Source of the DNA: Haemaphysalis longicornis
Taxonomy: Eukaryota; Arthropoda; Arachnida; Ixodida; Ixodidae
Direction: 5' to 3'
NCBI GenBank assembly: GCA_013339765.2
Contig: CM023448.1
Location: forward strand, 279,369,717-279,433,716
DNA: 64,000 nt
A program made the position numbers and the translations under genes. Positions 46,833-59,300 of the stretch are shown here, in pieces. Each line of letters begins with the position of its first letter. The stretch's first letter is position 1. The notes beneath the pieces were generated by a model. That model ran no database searches, was not told the origin of the DNA, and saw only the letters and a program-made list of their open reading frames with translations.

Positions 46833-47315
46833 AAGAATGTTTTGTATCAGGAACTCTCGCTCGCTCTAGTCTTGTGATCCGAGCAGAAGGGTGGTGCCAA
46901 CAGAGGTCGGTTCACAACCATACTAACCGAACGCACAGATGGAGGTCGGAAGGCGCTCGCTTCTTTGAACGAGTTTAAAGTGGGAGGACTACAAAGACGA
47001 CAAACGTCCTTGTTTAATTTAAGGAAACTCGTAACTCGCTCAACTCTGTTCCAGCCCCGAAGAATGTTGTTTTCACCAAAGACGTTACAAGTACAAGAGA
47101 AAGCTCCTTCTGAGGTACCGAAAAACGGGGTAATCAGAGGGGCTCTTCGATTATCAGCCAGGGACTCCCCCTCAGACTGTCCGAGACGCTATCCGGTATT
47201 CGTTCACCACATGCATTCCTACGACGTCCTCAGGAGAGTCCGAGCCGGGTGGGAAAGATCCCCAGTGCACTGACTCCATGCTATAGCATTCAAGCGGCGC
47301 GTTCAATCCACTGCC

Positions 47316-47544
47316 GCCGCCGCAGTGGCTGAGGCGTTATGCTGCTGAGCACGAGGACGCGGGTTCGATTCCCGGCCGCGGCGGCCGCTTTTCTGATAGA
47401 GGCAAAAAGCAAAAACGCCGGTGTGTACGAGATTTCGGCGCACGTAAAGATCCCCAGGTGGTCAAAATTATACCGGAGCCCTCCACTACGGCGCGCCTCG
47501 TCGCCTGCGTTGCGTTGGCGCGTGAAGTCCTACGATCAATCAAG
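47316..47544 (+). mobile_element. Ruka-like SINE, copy 5
   Basis: Head, body and short tail are complete with scattered changes. CCACTGCC flanks it at 47308-47315 and 47545-47552. The start overlaps a CCGCCG run, so the head boundary may be off by a few bases. Confidence 0.88.
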
Positions 47545-47552
47545 CCACTGCC

Positions 47553-49172
47553 TTCGTCATTTTGTCGCTGCTTTTTGTCGGCAGCCGCCAATCGCACAAA
47601 CCTGGAAGGTTGCGCCTTCGATGATGCAATGCGATAAAGTGGCTGGTGGTCGCCACTCTTTAATGTGTTTCCCTTGCGCTAAAATCAGCACGATTGTTCT
47701 TCTGACGGAGCAGCCTTTCGAACGAACCAAATCTTCATCCACTGCCTGTTTGGAGCCACGTGCGCACTGTAGCGTGCGCCTGTCCTGCACTTGTGGCAGT
47801 GCGGTGGTTCCAGCTGCCGGGTCGTGTTCGGGCAGCACGTTAGCTTGCACTCGCATTCGTGTGCGCCAATTGGAAGCGCCAGAGGCTGAGCAAGGCCCTA
47901 ACGAGGGCCGCACTACGCTGGTGCGTGCGGGCTCACTCAGGGTGACTCGTCTCGCGAGTCTGCTTTCGTGCCAAACTGCGCTGGCCCGTCTATTTCTGCT
48001 GAAGCCTGACTCACGCCGTCCTTTACAACTTGCGCCTTTTTTGACTGCACGCAGTCAGAACTGTTGTGCCACGCAGCCGACGGCCGAAGAATCTGGCTCG
48101 TGCACAGCTAAGCAGCCGAGACGGGCGCTTGCGAGTGTCCTTCCTTACGTGTATACGAGGCACTCCCGGGACAAGCATGCGTCGACCTAGGGCGCACAGT
48201 CCTGGCTTGAGCGCGTGTCGTTGCCGGGGTTCATTTCTGGTGATCGGTCCTTCTGGGAAGCTCCCCTGCCGCCATTTCCTCACTTCTGCAAGAAATTTGT
48301 GCGCGCACTCTGAAGCCTGCGCATGTACAGCCATGGACAAATGGAGTCCAGAACACACAAAGTCAAAGCATATGGATAGTGGAGGTCAAATAATGGCCCG
48401 CTAGTAGTATATTTGGAACAACACATTTACAACCTTGTTGCTGTAATAAAGCCAGGCGACAATTTGACTAGCATGGAAAGCAATCGCGCTATTTGTGTGC
48501 TCTGGTTCACATTTCCGTGATCGCGCTTTGTCTATGACTGTGGTCTCAAGTGCAGAAGTGTGACACGTACCCGAAGGGCTGTATTGGACGATGCCCTAAA
48601 AAGCAGCTAGTCGCTCGATGAGTTAGAATTTGTGCGCGTACTCCATAGGACCATGTTGCTACCCGGAGAGGTGCATTGGACGACGCTTTGCAAGCACGAA
48701 TTAACGCCAAGTATGGTACACACTCGCTAACGAGAACAAGCACGATCCGTTTGGAACCGCTTAACGACGCAAACGAACCAAATCAGACTTGCGTGCGCAG
48801 CCATAGCGAAGGAATCTGCATCAGGTCGTCCAATTCGTTCTTTTTAATCTAGAGAATTTATCTTGCTCACTACGGGGGTAGCTGAATTTCCCTTTTCTTA
48901 AATTTGGCACTGCGTGCACTTTCTATGCGGTTGAGTGGGCGCATGACGGCGATGTAGCCGTGTGGGCTCAGGTGAGCCGCACTCTTCGTACGGCCTCGTG
49001 TGGGGAGCAGCTTTCGTCACGCGGCGAGAAGGGCCACGTACGTGAACCAGGGCCGCCTGCGTGTCGTGATAGAATGGCGCATGCCTCAATTCTGGACACC
49101 TTTCAGCAATTCTTCACGCACTGCGCCGTCTATACAAGAGTGAACTTAAACGCGTTCTCTAGGAAGCCAGCA
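47553..49172. other. Gene-free stretch with a long chance frame
   Basis: A plus frame entering from the SINE stays open to 48190, but its text is Ser/Cys/Arg-rich without domain motifs and its N-terminal part is SINE. I do not call a gene. Confidence 0.4.
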
Positions 49173-49185
49173 CGCGGCTCCATTT

Positions 49186-49423
49186 GATTGATTGTAGGGT
49201 TTAACGCGCCGAAGCTACACCTGGGCTGTGAGGCGCGCCGTAGTGGAGGGCTCCGGATTAGTTTTGACCACTTGGGGATCTTTAACGTGCGCCGAAATCT
49301 CGCACACACGGGCGTTTTTGCTTTTCGCCTCCATCAAAAAAGCGGCCGCCGCGGCCGGGAATCGAACCCGCGACCTCGTGCTCAGCAGCACAACACCTTA
49401 GCCACTGAGCCACCGCGGCGGGT
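49186..49423 (-). mobile_element. Ruka-like SINE, copy 6, reverse, variant 3' module
   Basis: Target CGCGGCTCCATTT is repeated at 49173-49185 and 49424-49436. Head and body are the usual family, but between the GGCGCGCC block and the GCGCGTTAAACCC end it carries AGCCCAGGTGTAGCTT instead of the GCCTGCGTTGCGTCG found in copies 1-4. The same variant appears at 46725-46832, so two SINE subfamilies, or a mosaic, are present. Confidence 0.93.
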
Positions 49424-49436
49424 CGCGGCTCCATTT

Positions 49437-50889
49437 TGATTGCAACGTGAGACGGAGCGGCAATGTTCTTTAACGCAAGCACCGATGATAGACGCCCGAA
49501 GAACGGCTGGTTGCCGAGCGCGCGCAAAATCAAAAAAGAAATTAGGACTACACCTCCTGAAGACGCCGCCACGCAAATTTCGTCCACAATAAAGTTGTTT
49601 ATCCTCCTCCTCCTTGGGGTTTCATCTGCTGAAGGAATGATTCACGCCTTGCTGGGGTTCTGTAAATGGGCACTAAAAGCCACAAGGGGCACAATTCAAG
49701 TATGCTGCGAGCCAAAGCGAATTTTCTAAGGAGCTGCGCGCACCTTGAGATAAGAAAAGCAAACAAAAAATAAACATTACAAGAGCGGCGAAAGTGTCAA
49801 ATCATAAAGGACACGTCCATAAAACAGAAAAAAAAAAAAAAATCCGTGGAATTTCTAAACTCTACCTGTTTCATTGATAGCGCACCTAGGCTCGAGGTTG
49901 GGGCGTGAGAGGATCGTCTGTACAAATACATTAATATATTATTTTGACATCAAATCAGAGAGAAATACGCAGCTAAATGCAGATATACAGCTAAAAAAAA
50001 GCACGGAAGGTGTACGTCATGCGAGATTCCACATTGCCTTTTTTTTAAATAGCTCTGAAATGACTACGGGTTAGTCACACGCTCAAAGAAAACCTTTACT
50101 CTCGATTTACAGCTAGGCTTATTTAGTTCTAATTTCGTTAGAAAAGGTTAAAATCGCAAATTGACATAAAAATTGCACCTTTTCGCTGCGTCTGTCTTAA
50201 TTTTACGTTTCGGCGCTTGGCGTTTTCAGGGCACGTCGCCGTGAAACGCTGTTCTTGCGGAAACGTTCTTTTTTTTTTCTTTTTTCGTGAGACTCATTCA
50301 TAAAACTCGCTTATGACGTCAGGACGAGCTCGCTCAAGACCTCAATTACAACAAAAAAGGTTTGTCTAGGTTTTCGTAGAAACTCTCAGAGCTAGGTGCT
50401 TTGAATTAATTTTTAATGCGATTAAATGTTAAAGGTTCACGAGATCGCTCAGCACTCAGTTCAACCCTCCGGCAAAGCACAAAACAACCACAAAATAGAC
50501 TGCTGCATTTACGTTAAACCCGATGAACTCTTTTTCTTTGCCGGAGGAGAAAATTTGCATGCATTTTCGAAAATATGAGACTTTAAGCCGACGTTTAGAT
50601 CTAGGGAATTTGATTTTTAAAGGCAAATTTACCGCCCAGAGCGCTTGAAATGAGGTGTCATGATCACTGGTCACCTTCAAGCTGCGGTATATCGTGTAGA
50701 GTTCAGCGTTTTCGGTTTAAATCGAAAACAGCCGATAAGAAAAATCCATCGAGTTCAGTTGTAACCAAAGGAGGTCAGTTACCTTCAACAGCAGGGTGGA
50801 TAGGGAAAGGGGAGGTGGCAGTACGTCGCGCTGTGCAGTACACAGTGTGCACTTCCGTTTGTGTGCAAGAGCCCCGGAAAATACCTTGA
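49437..50889. other. Gene-free stretch
   Basis: No gene recognised. A-run near 49829 and T-run near 50271. Confidence 0.45.
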
Positions 50890-51500
50890 AGGTGTATATG
50901 AAGACAAAATACAAGTTTGGTTCATTGAGAACACTGCCTTGTCCCGATAACAATGATACCAGTTTTATCGCAAACTTTGAACAAATAGTGGAGATATTAA
51001 AAAAAAGGTGCGAAGCAGTGGCGACTCCCCAGCCACCGTACGGAAACTTATGACGTCACAGAATTTTGTTTGTGCGATTGGGGGACGCCGAACTAACCCA
51101 TCGCTAAGACAAATGACGGCATGATTGTAGTGGGGCCTCTACACGTGGTGGTCCCCCCGACAGTTCTTGCTCTGGGACCTCCTCATGTATTCCGCATACT
51201 TGTTCATCTTTTATGTACGTTTACCCTACTTTTATGTACGTTTACCCTACAATAAACTTCAAACTCCTAGTTTCGTTCGATAGCATCACTTACATGCTAA
51301 CGTGCAGACTGAAAATGTTATTGCTTACACACGTGACTTCACTCGTGCCCATAACACGTCACTGTGGCGCGAAATTTGGAAATGTTTCAATACTTCTTGT
51401 GTTTTGTTTTTTTGCGGGTAATTACGTCTTTCGTGGCCGCAATGGAGCTGAGCGAGGTACTGGAGCCCAGTTCTTTCAAATTGAACAAAGTTGCAGTTTG
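50890..51500. mobile_element. TTAA-target MITE, copy B, truncated and interrupted
   Basis: It aligns with 37190-37698 from ATGAAGACAAAATACAAGTT to CTTTCAAATTGAACAAAG. The left flank TTGA would be a decayed TTAA. The right terminal repeat is lost after 51499. The block 51142-51266 is absent from copy A and is a separate insertion. Confidence 0.8.
51142..51266 (+). mobile_element. Short LINE-tail-like insertion in MITE copy B
   Basis: The block is missing from copy A. It ends in ACAATAAACTTC, a LINE 3'-UTR-like end, and contains a perfect 21-bp tandem duplication (units starting TTTTATGTACG at 51210 and 51231). Flanks CCTCTA and CTCCTA may be an imperfect target duplication. Confidence 0.55.
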
Positions 51501-51617
51501 TAACAACCTCGTCGAAGCATTCTTCTGGTTGCGGAGGGCACGCATAAGGTTTAGTTTCGGTGTTTTCTAGTCCCGTCTCTCCGTAGACATCACGCTGCCC
51601 CGGTGGTCCACCGGTTG

Positions 51618-52620
51618 TCATTTCACCGCACTACGTACACGGTGTGGATTGTCGAGATCTCGCTTAATTTGAGCTAGGAGGACTTCACCGTGAGTTTGTG
51701 CCCTGATCCAAGACGCTCGCTTCCTGTCCCTACGCGTTATTCTTATCATTCTTTGGGTGGCTGTGCAGACCAAAGTACTCTCTTCGAGGTGCTTAATAAC
51801 TCCCCAAGTTACTGCCCCATAAGTCACCACTGGAAGTAAGCACTGATTGTATAGCTTGTATTCGATCACTGGCGAGGCACGCATGCAGGAAACCATGCGA
51901 GGGCGCGGTTAATGGTTACGTCGGGCTCCGCGGGATGGCGGTACTTGTCCGTGCTAAGCACGTGATGTGTGTTGAACGTTCCAAACTGTACCCCACCGAA
52001 CGCAAAGTAATGCCTATAGAGTCTAATGTGAGTGCTATTAATAACATCTCTGTTGAAACCACCGTTGATAATCGGGTTGAAACGGAGCAGGCGACGCATG
52101 CCCGTGTTTTTTTTCCCTTCGGCGTGCGGGCGCAGGGGCACAAGCCGCGCCATGTCCGTGGTTATTTCCAGTGTTGCTAAACGAAGGAATTGACAGCTAA
52201 ACTTTTCAATGAATACCATCTATACCACTATTTTCGGTGATAGAGGTAGCTTATACTGTGCTTGCCGAACGTTGCCCGGCCCGTGCTAATTCTACGCTTG
52301 ATTTCCACTTCGTGGTTTGGATCAGCACTCCCAACTGGACCTAGATATATTCATCCACCTACTGTGTTTTTCAATAGCTAGGCTGAAGGGGGCGCTTTCA
52401 GTAGGTCTACTTGGCATGATTTCAATTTCTATTTTTTTTTTGTCTTTACTCCTACCACTAAGCACTCCGAGTACGACTACTGAAGCCTTTCTTGTGGGCC
52501 ATCTTTGAATTCGCTAAACAAGGCGATGTCATTCGCAAATCTCAAGTGGCTCAAACATTCTCCATCTATTCGTGCCCCTTCACTTTTCCCAATCAAGCTT
52601 CCTCAACGAACAAGCTGTAA
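51618..52620 (-). pseudogene. RTE-like LINE, C-terminal half of reverse transcriptase
   Basis: Minus-strand text in family order: RKLDWEK, then RIDGECLSHLRFANDIALF (RT motif C, about 52500-52580), then after frameshifts VQFGTFNTHHVLSTDK and DVTINRALAWF (the post-catalytic fold, about 51900-52000), then LYNQCLLPVVTYGAVTW and MIRITRRDRKRASWIR (51618-51850). RTE elements copy their RNA at a nicked target; here the catalytic FADD has become FAND and several frames are broken. The upstream palm and endonuclease were not recognised. Confidence 0.75.
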
Positions 52621-54035
52621 ATGATATCCGTCTTGACAGGGAACTTCGCGTTCTTCTAAAAATTACCATCCCTTCCGAAAAACCAAGTTGAGAGAAGCAC
52701 GAAAGCTTATTCAAATGCGTCCAACTTTCGCTGAAAGTGCGTTCAATCGATCGCCAAACCTTCAAAAACCCAAATCGCGAACGAAGAACGAACCTGTGCG
52801 GCGATTTTTCGCGCACTAAGCAAACGCGCTTACGATATAAATGTATACCAATACGTGGTTCGAGATAAAGGTATACTATTGCACTCCTTCTTCATGATCG
52901 ATGCGCGCATTGTCTCATCTAGAACCGTTACTTTTGGCGATTTGACGGTAATCCTTCTTGAAACAATCGATGCCCGGTTCCACGCACGCGCCTTGTGTCC
53001 ACAGATCTCGTCAGAGGCCAACCAACCCGTCTACGGGGAAATGCATCAGTGTTCCGACTGAACGCCATCGGTCCCACTTCGTTTGAACAGGATGACCGTG
53101 CTGGCACATCGCCTGGCCTTGAAGAAGGGCCCTGTGCAAGGCTCCTCCCTTTGCTAGTGTGCAGCGAGTGGCACAGGCCAGACGCATATCAGAAGAGTCC
53201 CATTTTATCACCACCATTGTTTCTTTCTCTCCGCCGTCGAAGATACCAACGCCCTGTTTGCATGTGCCAGATGTGCGGCGTTGGACCATCGGCACGAGCG
53301 CGAGCTCTAAAAAGTTTGGTGTTCTAAAGAGAATTAAGCCTTTCAATGCACGCAAGACAGCTTTTGCTTCACGGACGGACTAGCAAAGGACGCCAGTGTT
53401 CCGAAAGCTGGTTCGACCGAATCGACGAAGCCCCCGAAGCCTCACTTGGTTGGGAGTATTGCTGCACCACAACCCTACTACGCTCTCTTCCGGTTTCTCT
53501 GATGCAAGCGGTTTGGCTCTGCGCACGATGTGACAAAAATTAGTTGTTTTTCTTTTAGTCTTTGGTTTCTAAGCATGTAAGGCCTCCTTCAGAGTAGTGC
53601 AAACGTTGAAGGGGAGGCTGAACGCAGAAGAGCCGGTCTTTCGTTTACAGCCACCTTGATAGTCGTATTGAGTGTCCCTTCAACGTACCGGCAGGCATTT
53701 TTGTCTCTACGAGGAAAACGCCTACCGGGAATTCAACCTCGCGGTCGGCAACTGAGCGCATTGAACAACGCGGTGGGTGCTATAACGTAAACAAGTTCCT
53801 CCTCACATTCCGAATAATTAACGTGATCCAGCATGCCTACAGCTAATGAGGAAAAAAAAAATGAATTCCTCATTTGTGGGTAACCCTTCTCGCAGCTCGT
53901 CGGGCCATAGAGCTCATCGGCTGCAAGTTTGTAGAGATCCCGCTCTGCTTTTATAGGAAAACTGATGTGTACATCAAATTCGTGATTGGCAGGTGGGTAT
54001 AGCCCTTCTGTTAACAATGCGCAGGGCGTCAATAA
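52621..54035. other. Gene-free stretch, possibly more LINE relic
   Basis: Between 52621 and about 53540 several 60-114-codon frames occur on both strands without family text. They may be upstream RTE sequence too decayed to read. No host gene is supported. Confidence 0.4.
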
Positions 54036-54692
54036 TACCCCTGTCACACGGAAAATCTAATGTCATTCAAACTGAATGACATTAGCTGTAAATGACATTC
54101 GGCTCGGCCGTGCGGGTCTACACGGCGGAACAAATGTCATTTGATTGTGATAGCGGTGACGATTAGCGAGCTCGCAAAACCGTAAAATTACATTTCAAGC
54201 GCATATAGAATGTTTTCACACGTAATATTTTTTAAAAAAACACAACAAAGGAATATTTTTTAAAATAAAAACAAGAAAACTACCGATTTAGGTGACATCA
54301 GTAGACATCACAAGCTGAGACAAGTCTGCAAAAAATCCGGATTAGGGTAGCGCGTGCACTGGGAACGAGATTTTCTTTTTTGTTAGTACTTGGTGGTCTT
54401 TCTTTATTAGAACAACAATACAAGAAAGAAAATATAAGTTTACTGACAGTTTTTAGAAACAGTATTCTTTGGTTTGTTACTGAATTTTCCTGTCTAGGGA
54501 CGCGCTACTGCTGTCGAGGCTACTCATTCGGCCGCCAACTGAGGTGTAACTGAGGTCCGGGACCTCAGTTAGCCGGTAAATGTCATTCGCCTTGAATGTC
54601 ATTCGGTATTCTCGTGTAGCGCCGAATTAATGACATTTAGAGCGAATGACATTTGCTGTAAATGTCATTAGATCTGCCGTGTGACAGGGGTA
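54036..54692. mobile_element. Harbinger-like MITE, 657 bp
   Basis: Inverted ends TACCCCTGTCACACGG, with the 3-bp target TAA at 54033-54035 and 54693-54695, as expected of PIF/Harbinger. AATGACATT-type words recur in both subterminal zones. An internal near-perfect palindrome AACTGAGGTCCGGGACCTCA lies at about 54550-54573. No transposase. Confidence 0.85.
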
Positions 54693-54899
54693 TAAGACGT
54701 GCAACGTGACCGTTACAGCGAGCTCTCAGCCTGTCGCGTGATGGCACTATAGCCCGCGGAGACTGTATTTCTAGTGCAGGCGAAACCCCCATGTGTCGGA
54801 ATTAAGCTCTACCGGGGTCCTGGACTGATGACTGCACAATGCACAAACAGCGCTCTTATTTGGCTTCAGCAAAAGCCTTTTCTCTTCCTCTCGTTCCTC

Positions 54900-54965
54900 T
54901 GCGCACGGTAAAGGTATCCCAGTGGTCTCTGTAGCCCTCCACTACGGTGCGCCTTATAGCGCTGG
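54900..54965 (+). repeat. SINE 3' fragment
   Basis: GTAAAGGTATCCCAGTGGTC and GCCCTCCACTACGGTGCGCC match the SINE body with an internal deletion. Confidence 0.6.
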
Positions 54966-55266
54966 TCTGGCCTCGCCACAACCGAACAACGTCAAGCCGA
55001 ACTAGCCCAAAGTTCACCCAACGGAAACTGTTCATGAACATATTTCTACGGCGATGAGGTTTTCAACAGTAAATTCAGCTTAGTAATCACGTAACAGGCA
55101 GCGATAAGATACACCGAGAACAAAGGTGCAGTAAACAGGTTGTGCTTTGAGCAACTGGAAGTTATTCACGAACAGCGCGTGGTAAAAGCCCTTATGGTTG
55201 CTTTACGGCACGGTTCTGTTGTGGTTACGGGCTCTTCTGTGCGCGCGTGCGTGCGTGCCCCCCCCC

Positions 55267-55310
<44 letters not shown>
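55267..55310 (+). repeat. (AC)n microsatellite
   Basis: CATACATA followed by about 18 AC units. Confidence 0.95.
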
Positions 55311-55312
<2 letters not shown>

Positions 55313-56060
55313 CGAAAACAAAAAGTAAAGGCGTTTAGCGATGAAAACCCAAAGTATGAGTTTAAAAAACCGAAATATTTATGGTACCTTTGTTTTCTAA
55401 TACGGGCTTCCTCCCATTCATTCCCATTAACAGTAAGAGCAGTTTAGTGCGTTTACTACGGCGCGCACGCGTGCATGCTTGTATACCCGCTTTCTCAACT
55501 GTGGGGGACGTGACGCCGGCGCATACCCGCTTTCGCAGCCAATGGGAATTTCGAAGACGGGTACTTTGCCTCACTGATCTCGTAGTGCTCGCGCGTTGAG
55601 CCTGTTGGCTGAGCCCGAGGCAATGCGTGACAAATATTTACAACGCAGTACAACAAGGGTGAAAGGGAAGAACGCAGTGCTGACTTGAAACAACTTCGAT
55701 CGAGGAAACACGCTGAGCTCATATATGTCAAGAGTGATAAGAAAAGCACGAAAACAATCGGCTCCGTATCCTATCGTCGTTCAAAGACATTTGCAGCCAA
55801 GCAAGCAAATAAACAAGCTGAACGACCATAGTCTCCCGCCTCTCTGCCACGTAACTGCGTCTCCACTCACGCTCCTCCCCTCCTCCATGGCGAATGCGAT
55901 TCAGTTCAATTATCCCGCGTTCGAACTGCTCGCGGGCCATCTGTTGGGACAGCGTGCGCCCTTTTCTTCACCTTGTATTCATTGCTCTGCTTGGAGCTGC
56001 ACGACCTCTTTTGTATGTATTTGTTTTACAGCGAAGCTGTTAGCCTCTCGTCGGACGGAA
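55311..56060. other. Gene-free stretch
   Basis: No gene recognised. Frames of up to 143 codons lack domain text. Confidence 0.4.
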
Positions 56061-56062
56061 AC

Positions 56063-56330
56063 AGAAAACCCAGGCACGACCCAGCAGCTCTCGCCCAAGA
56101 GGCCGAGCGCATGCGTCAGATTAACCAGGCGTGCAGCATTAGGCTCAGTACGATAAGTTGCCGGTGAACAATGAACTGGCAAATGTTCTGGCAGAGATTA
56201 GGTTTGCAGCTGCTCACGAAAAGCGAGGGGTTGACTTCATTTCATGGATAGCACATGCGTCAGACTAGGCAGGAACCAGCAGTTCTCGCCCAAGACGTAT
56301 AGCGCATGCGTCAGGATGCAGAATTTGCCG
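56063..56330 (+). repeat. Arg-rich peptide repeat, two degenerate units
   Basis: CAGCAGCTCTCGCCCAAGAG near 56081 and CAGCAGTTCTCGCCCAAGAC near 56278 begin two units that both run to GCGCATGCGTCAG. Read in frame they give DPAALAQEAERMRQ and EPAVLAQDV-stop-RMRQDAEF, the same style of Arg/Glu/Ala text as the element at 7790-8145. Confidence 0.6.
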
Positions 56331-59300
56331 CCAGAAAAGCCGAGTGCAAGCTACAAGCCTGCCGAGACAACAAGGAACGCTTCATACCCTCCCCCGTCAG
56401 CACAGTTGTGATTTACAACAGCTGCGCTGGACATCCACTTTCTCTGGGCGGGATGGTGTCCATTTTTTATCTCGCCTCTCTCCGCCACCGTTTTTAAACG
56501 CGTTTTTTTTTTTTTTTCACTTGCTAACGCAGAGACCAATCCAATGTGTGTTCTTATTTTAAAGAACGATCTATACTCTCGGTTATGTACTTACATTTTG
56601 CCTCAAATATGACAGAGGTATTCTTTGAGCGGACATCTGTACGTTTCGCATAAAAATACTGCGAATCGGACTCGTGAGCTGTGCAGTACGTCATCGAGCC
56701 ACCGCTGCGGGTTTCGCGCAAAAACTGCTGAAAGAAAAGAAAGGCCGCGTGTCTGCTTGCCTTGCTGCCTCGCAACGCCCTCTTCTCCCATCCTTCCCCT
56801 TAAATGAACGCACTTGAATTTTTCCCGCGTTTGCACTATACAAACATCACCTAGATGGCACTATTCACGTGCCATCTGATGGGAAAGCACGCATTTTTCC
56901 TGCACGAGTTCGAGCTCTGTTCTTTGCGTGTTATATTTTGCTCGCCTTTATGAGCCATGTTTAATGCGTTGTTTCCTTTTGCATTTGCTGTTGCAAAAAC
57001 CAACCAAATGTGCATTTTTACCGATTAGATCGCGGGCACTCCCGCTTATGTACTTACATTTTGCCTCAAATGTGCCAGAGGTTTTCTTTCAGTAGTTTGG
57101 AACGGTCCTGCCTATATGTACTTGGCGATCAAGCATTCTTTCTCTTTGGCCCGACAGGCAGACAGGCGGTTCAGGTAGCACGAGAAAAACTATCGCCTAT
57201 AAAGATCATGAACCGTTGCGGCCTCTGAAGGTGAATAACCAGCGACGCTAAGCTGACACGGATTCTTGCGCAAAGGTGCGAAGTCTCTGCAGAAGTTGTG
57301 CTGCGACTAGCCGTTCCTTGGTGTCATTCTGGGATCGGAGGGCAGGCATATCCGTTCGTGGTGGGGAATCGAGGCACGTCCCGCACACCTGGAAATTCCC
57401 CATGCGCCCGGCGTCCGGACTATCCTCCCCGTTACGAGACAATTTCTGCCGCGGCGGACGCCTCGTTCGTCAGCAGCCGCCTATGCAAGCAAGCACCCCA
57501 ACAAACGTACACACGAACGCTGCTGCGCTATGGAACGCCTCGCGCTTCAAAAACACGTGGATGGCTTTGCCGCAAGAGTATCAGCCCCTTTTCACATAGG
57601 GCCAAGGGAGGCGCGCTGACGCACTGTCCTCGTAGCCTGGCTAATTCAGCAGCCTGTATATGTCTCCTGCCCGTGCCTCCTCCTTGTGGTGCATATCTAG
57701 TATTCCGGTACGTGAGTACTCCGGAATGCAGCCTCAGTCACGTCTTGAACGCATCTAGAGTGCAACCGCGACTACACTGCCCCCTGCTGGAAGAGCCATA
57801 AGGGTTGCTAACGGCAAGACGCATGCACTGCGAGTCCATCCTCTCCCGCTCGTGTAGTGCAGGCTTGCGCAGCTGAAAACGGCAGGGGACACGGCGGTAA
57901 AATAGTGATGCCTTTGGCTTCTGTTAAAAGCCGCAAGCATCACGAAGTAGTGCTTCGCTGACCATCCAGCGTGGCAGGTAGGTGCCGTTCTCGAAACTCC
58001 GTGTTAAGTACACAACGAGCCGGAATGGGTGTCGCGCTTTCTGGAGCCCTCTTCCGCCACGTCGCTCGCATCCCCCGAGACCCATCGTTCCTGCTTTACA
58101 AGCATGTTTACAAGGCCCGCAACGACTGCTACGCGGTTCGCTGGGGGTCGGGTCGTACACAGCCCGGGGTGGATTGAGGCACGGCTTATGTCGGTACAGT
58201 CCCGCAGCCCAAGGGATTTCATGGGGCAGGCCCGAGTGAGCACGCGCACAGACGTGGCACGCGTTATCTCGTGGGGCGCTACTGGCAATCGCGCGGAACT
58301 TATCGCGCGAAGTTCCAGCGACTTTAGACATGACAAGGGGAGAGCGCATCCTATCATCGCCTTCCCGTCAGGGATGTATAAAACCCTTCTCTGGGCGCAG
58401 TTAAACCTTGCACTTCTGTCTGCTCTGGTCTCTGGCTTATCCGCAACATGCTGTGCCGAAGAGACTCCACTCTTGCTATCATGGAACGAAGCCTTTGTTC
58501 AGCAGTTTCTCCGCCTGGGAGGTAAGGTTTACATGCGTTTGGGCACACGCAGGAAATTTGCCCTCGTGGTCAATCCAATTTCCTACTAGACGCATTAGCC
58601 AACCCACCTCCACACGGCCGAACCTTGTGTGCGCGTTGGTCCATGGCCGCGCGCTACTTGCATAGTGATTCGTACGTCACTCACGAGGATCAGGGAATAC
58701 GGCTGGCACGACGATGACGTAGCTATATCACTGCTGTTTCCTCGATATAATAGTGTATTTTCTTTTGGTCGCTTTAAGGCATGGACAGCGCGTGACTGAA
58801 ATTCCTCTTGTGAGGCGCACTTGAATTTATGGCGCACGCGCAATCTGCACAGCTATTCATTATCTCGAGTACTTGGACTCACAACGTCAAGCAACGGTGT
58901 TTTCGCATTTTTAGAGCTACGATAAACCAGGACGATTTACTTTGTGTGCACTTGTCAGCTACCATGTGCGAGCTTTCAAGTCTGGTCAGCGCTTTGGAGA
59001 TAAGGAACAAAGACATTTTCAGAATGTCTTTGCTGCTCATCGATAAGTGTACCGTATGCTGTAGAGTATTTATCGCAAGTTATTGGGTTACTTAACTGCT
59101 CTGGGTAAAGTAACCTTGCGCGGAAGATCAACCTTACAATGCAGGGGAATTGTAAGGAATCACATTTCTACGGTTTTCTGCAGTCAGTTCGCATAGACTA
59201 TCAATATCAAGTGAAATATCACGTGAAATTTCCGCACTTTAGATGTCAAACACGTGCCATCAGAACGTCTGACAAGGACTACACAGTGAAAGTAGAGCTT

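Noticed and set aside
47339..48190. 283-codon plus-strand open frame
   Set aside because: The first third is SINE sequence; the rest has no recognisable domain or splice pattern.
51866..52219. 117-codon minus frame considered as an endogenous viral or host coding segment
   Set aside because: Its text fits the post-catalytic part of an RTE-like reverse transcriptase and connects in order with the neighbouring LINE frames.
57298..58589. Plus-strand frames of 167 and 186 codons
   Set aside because: No domain text, and minus-strand frames of similar length overlap them.
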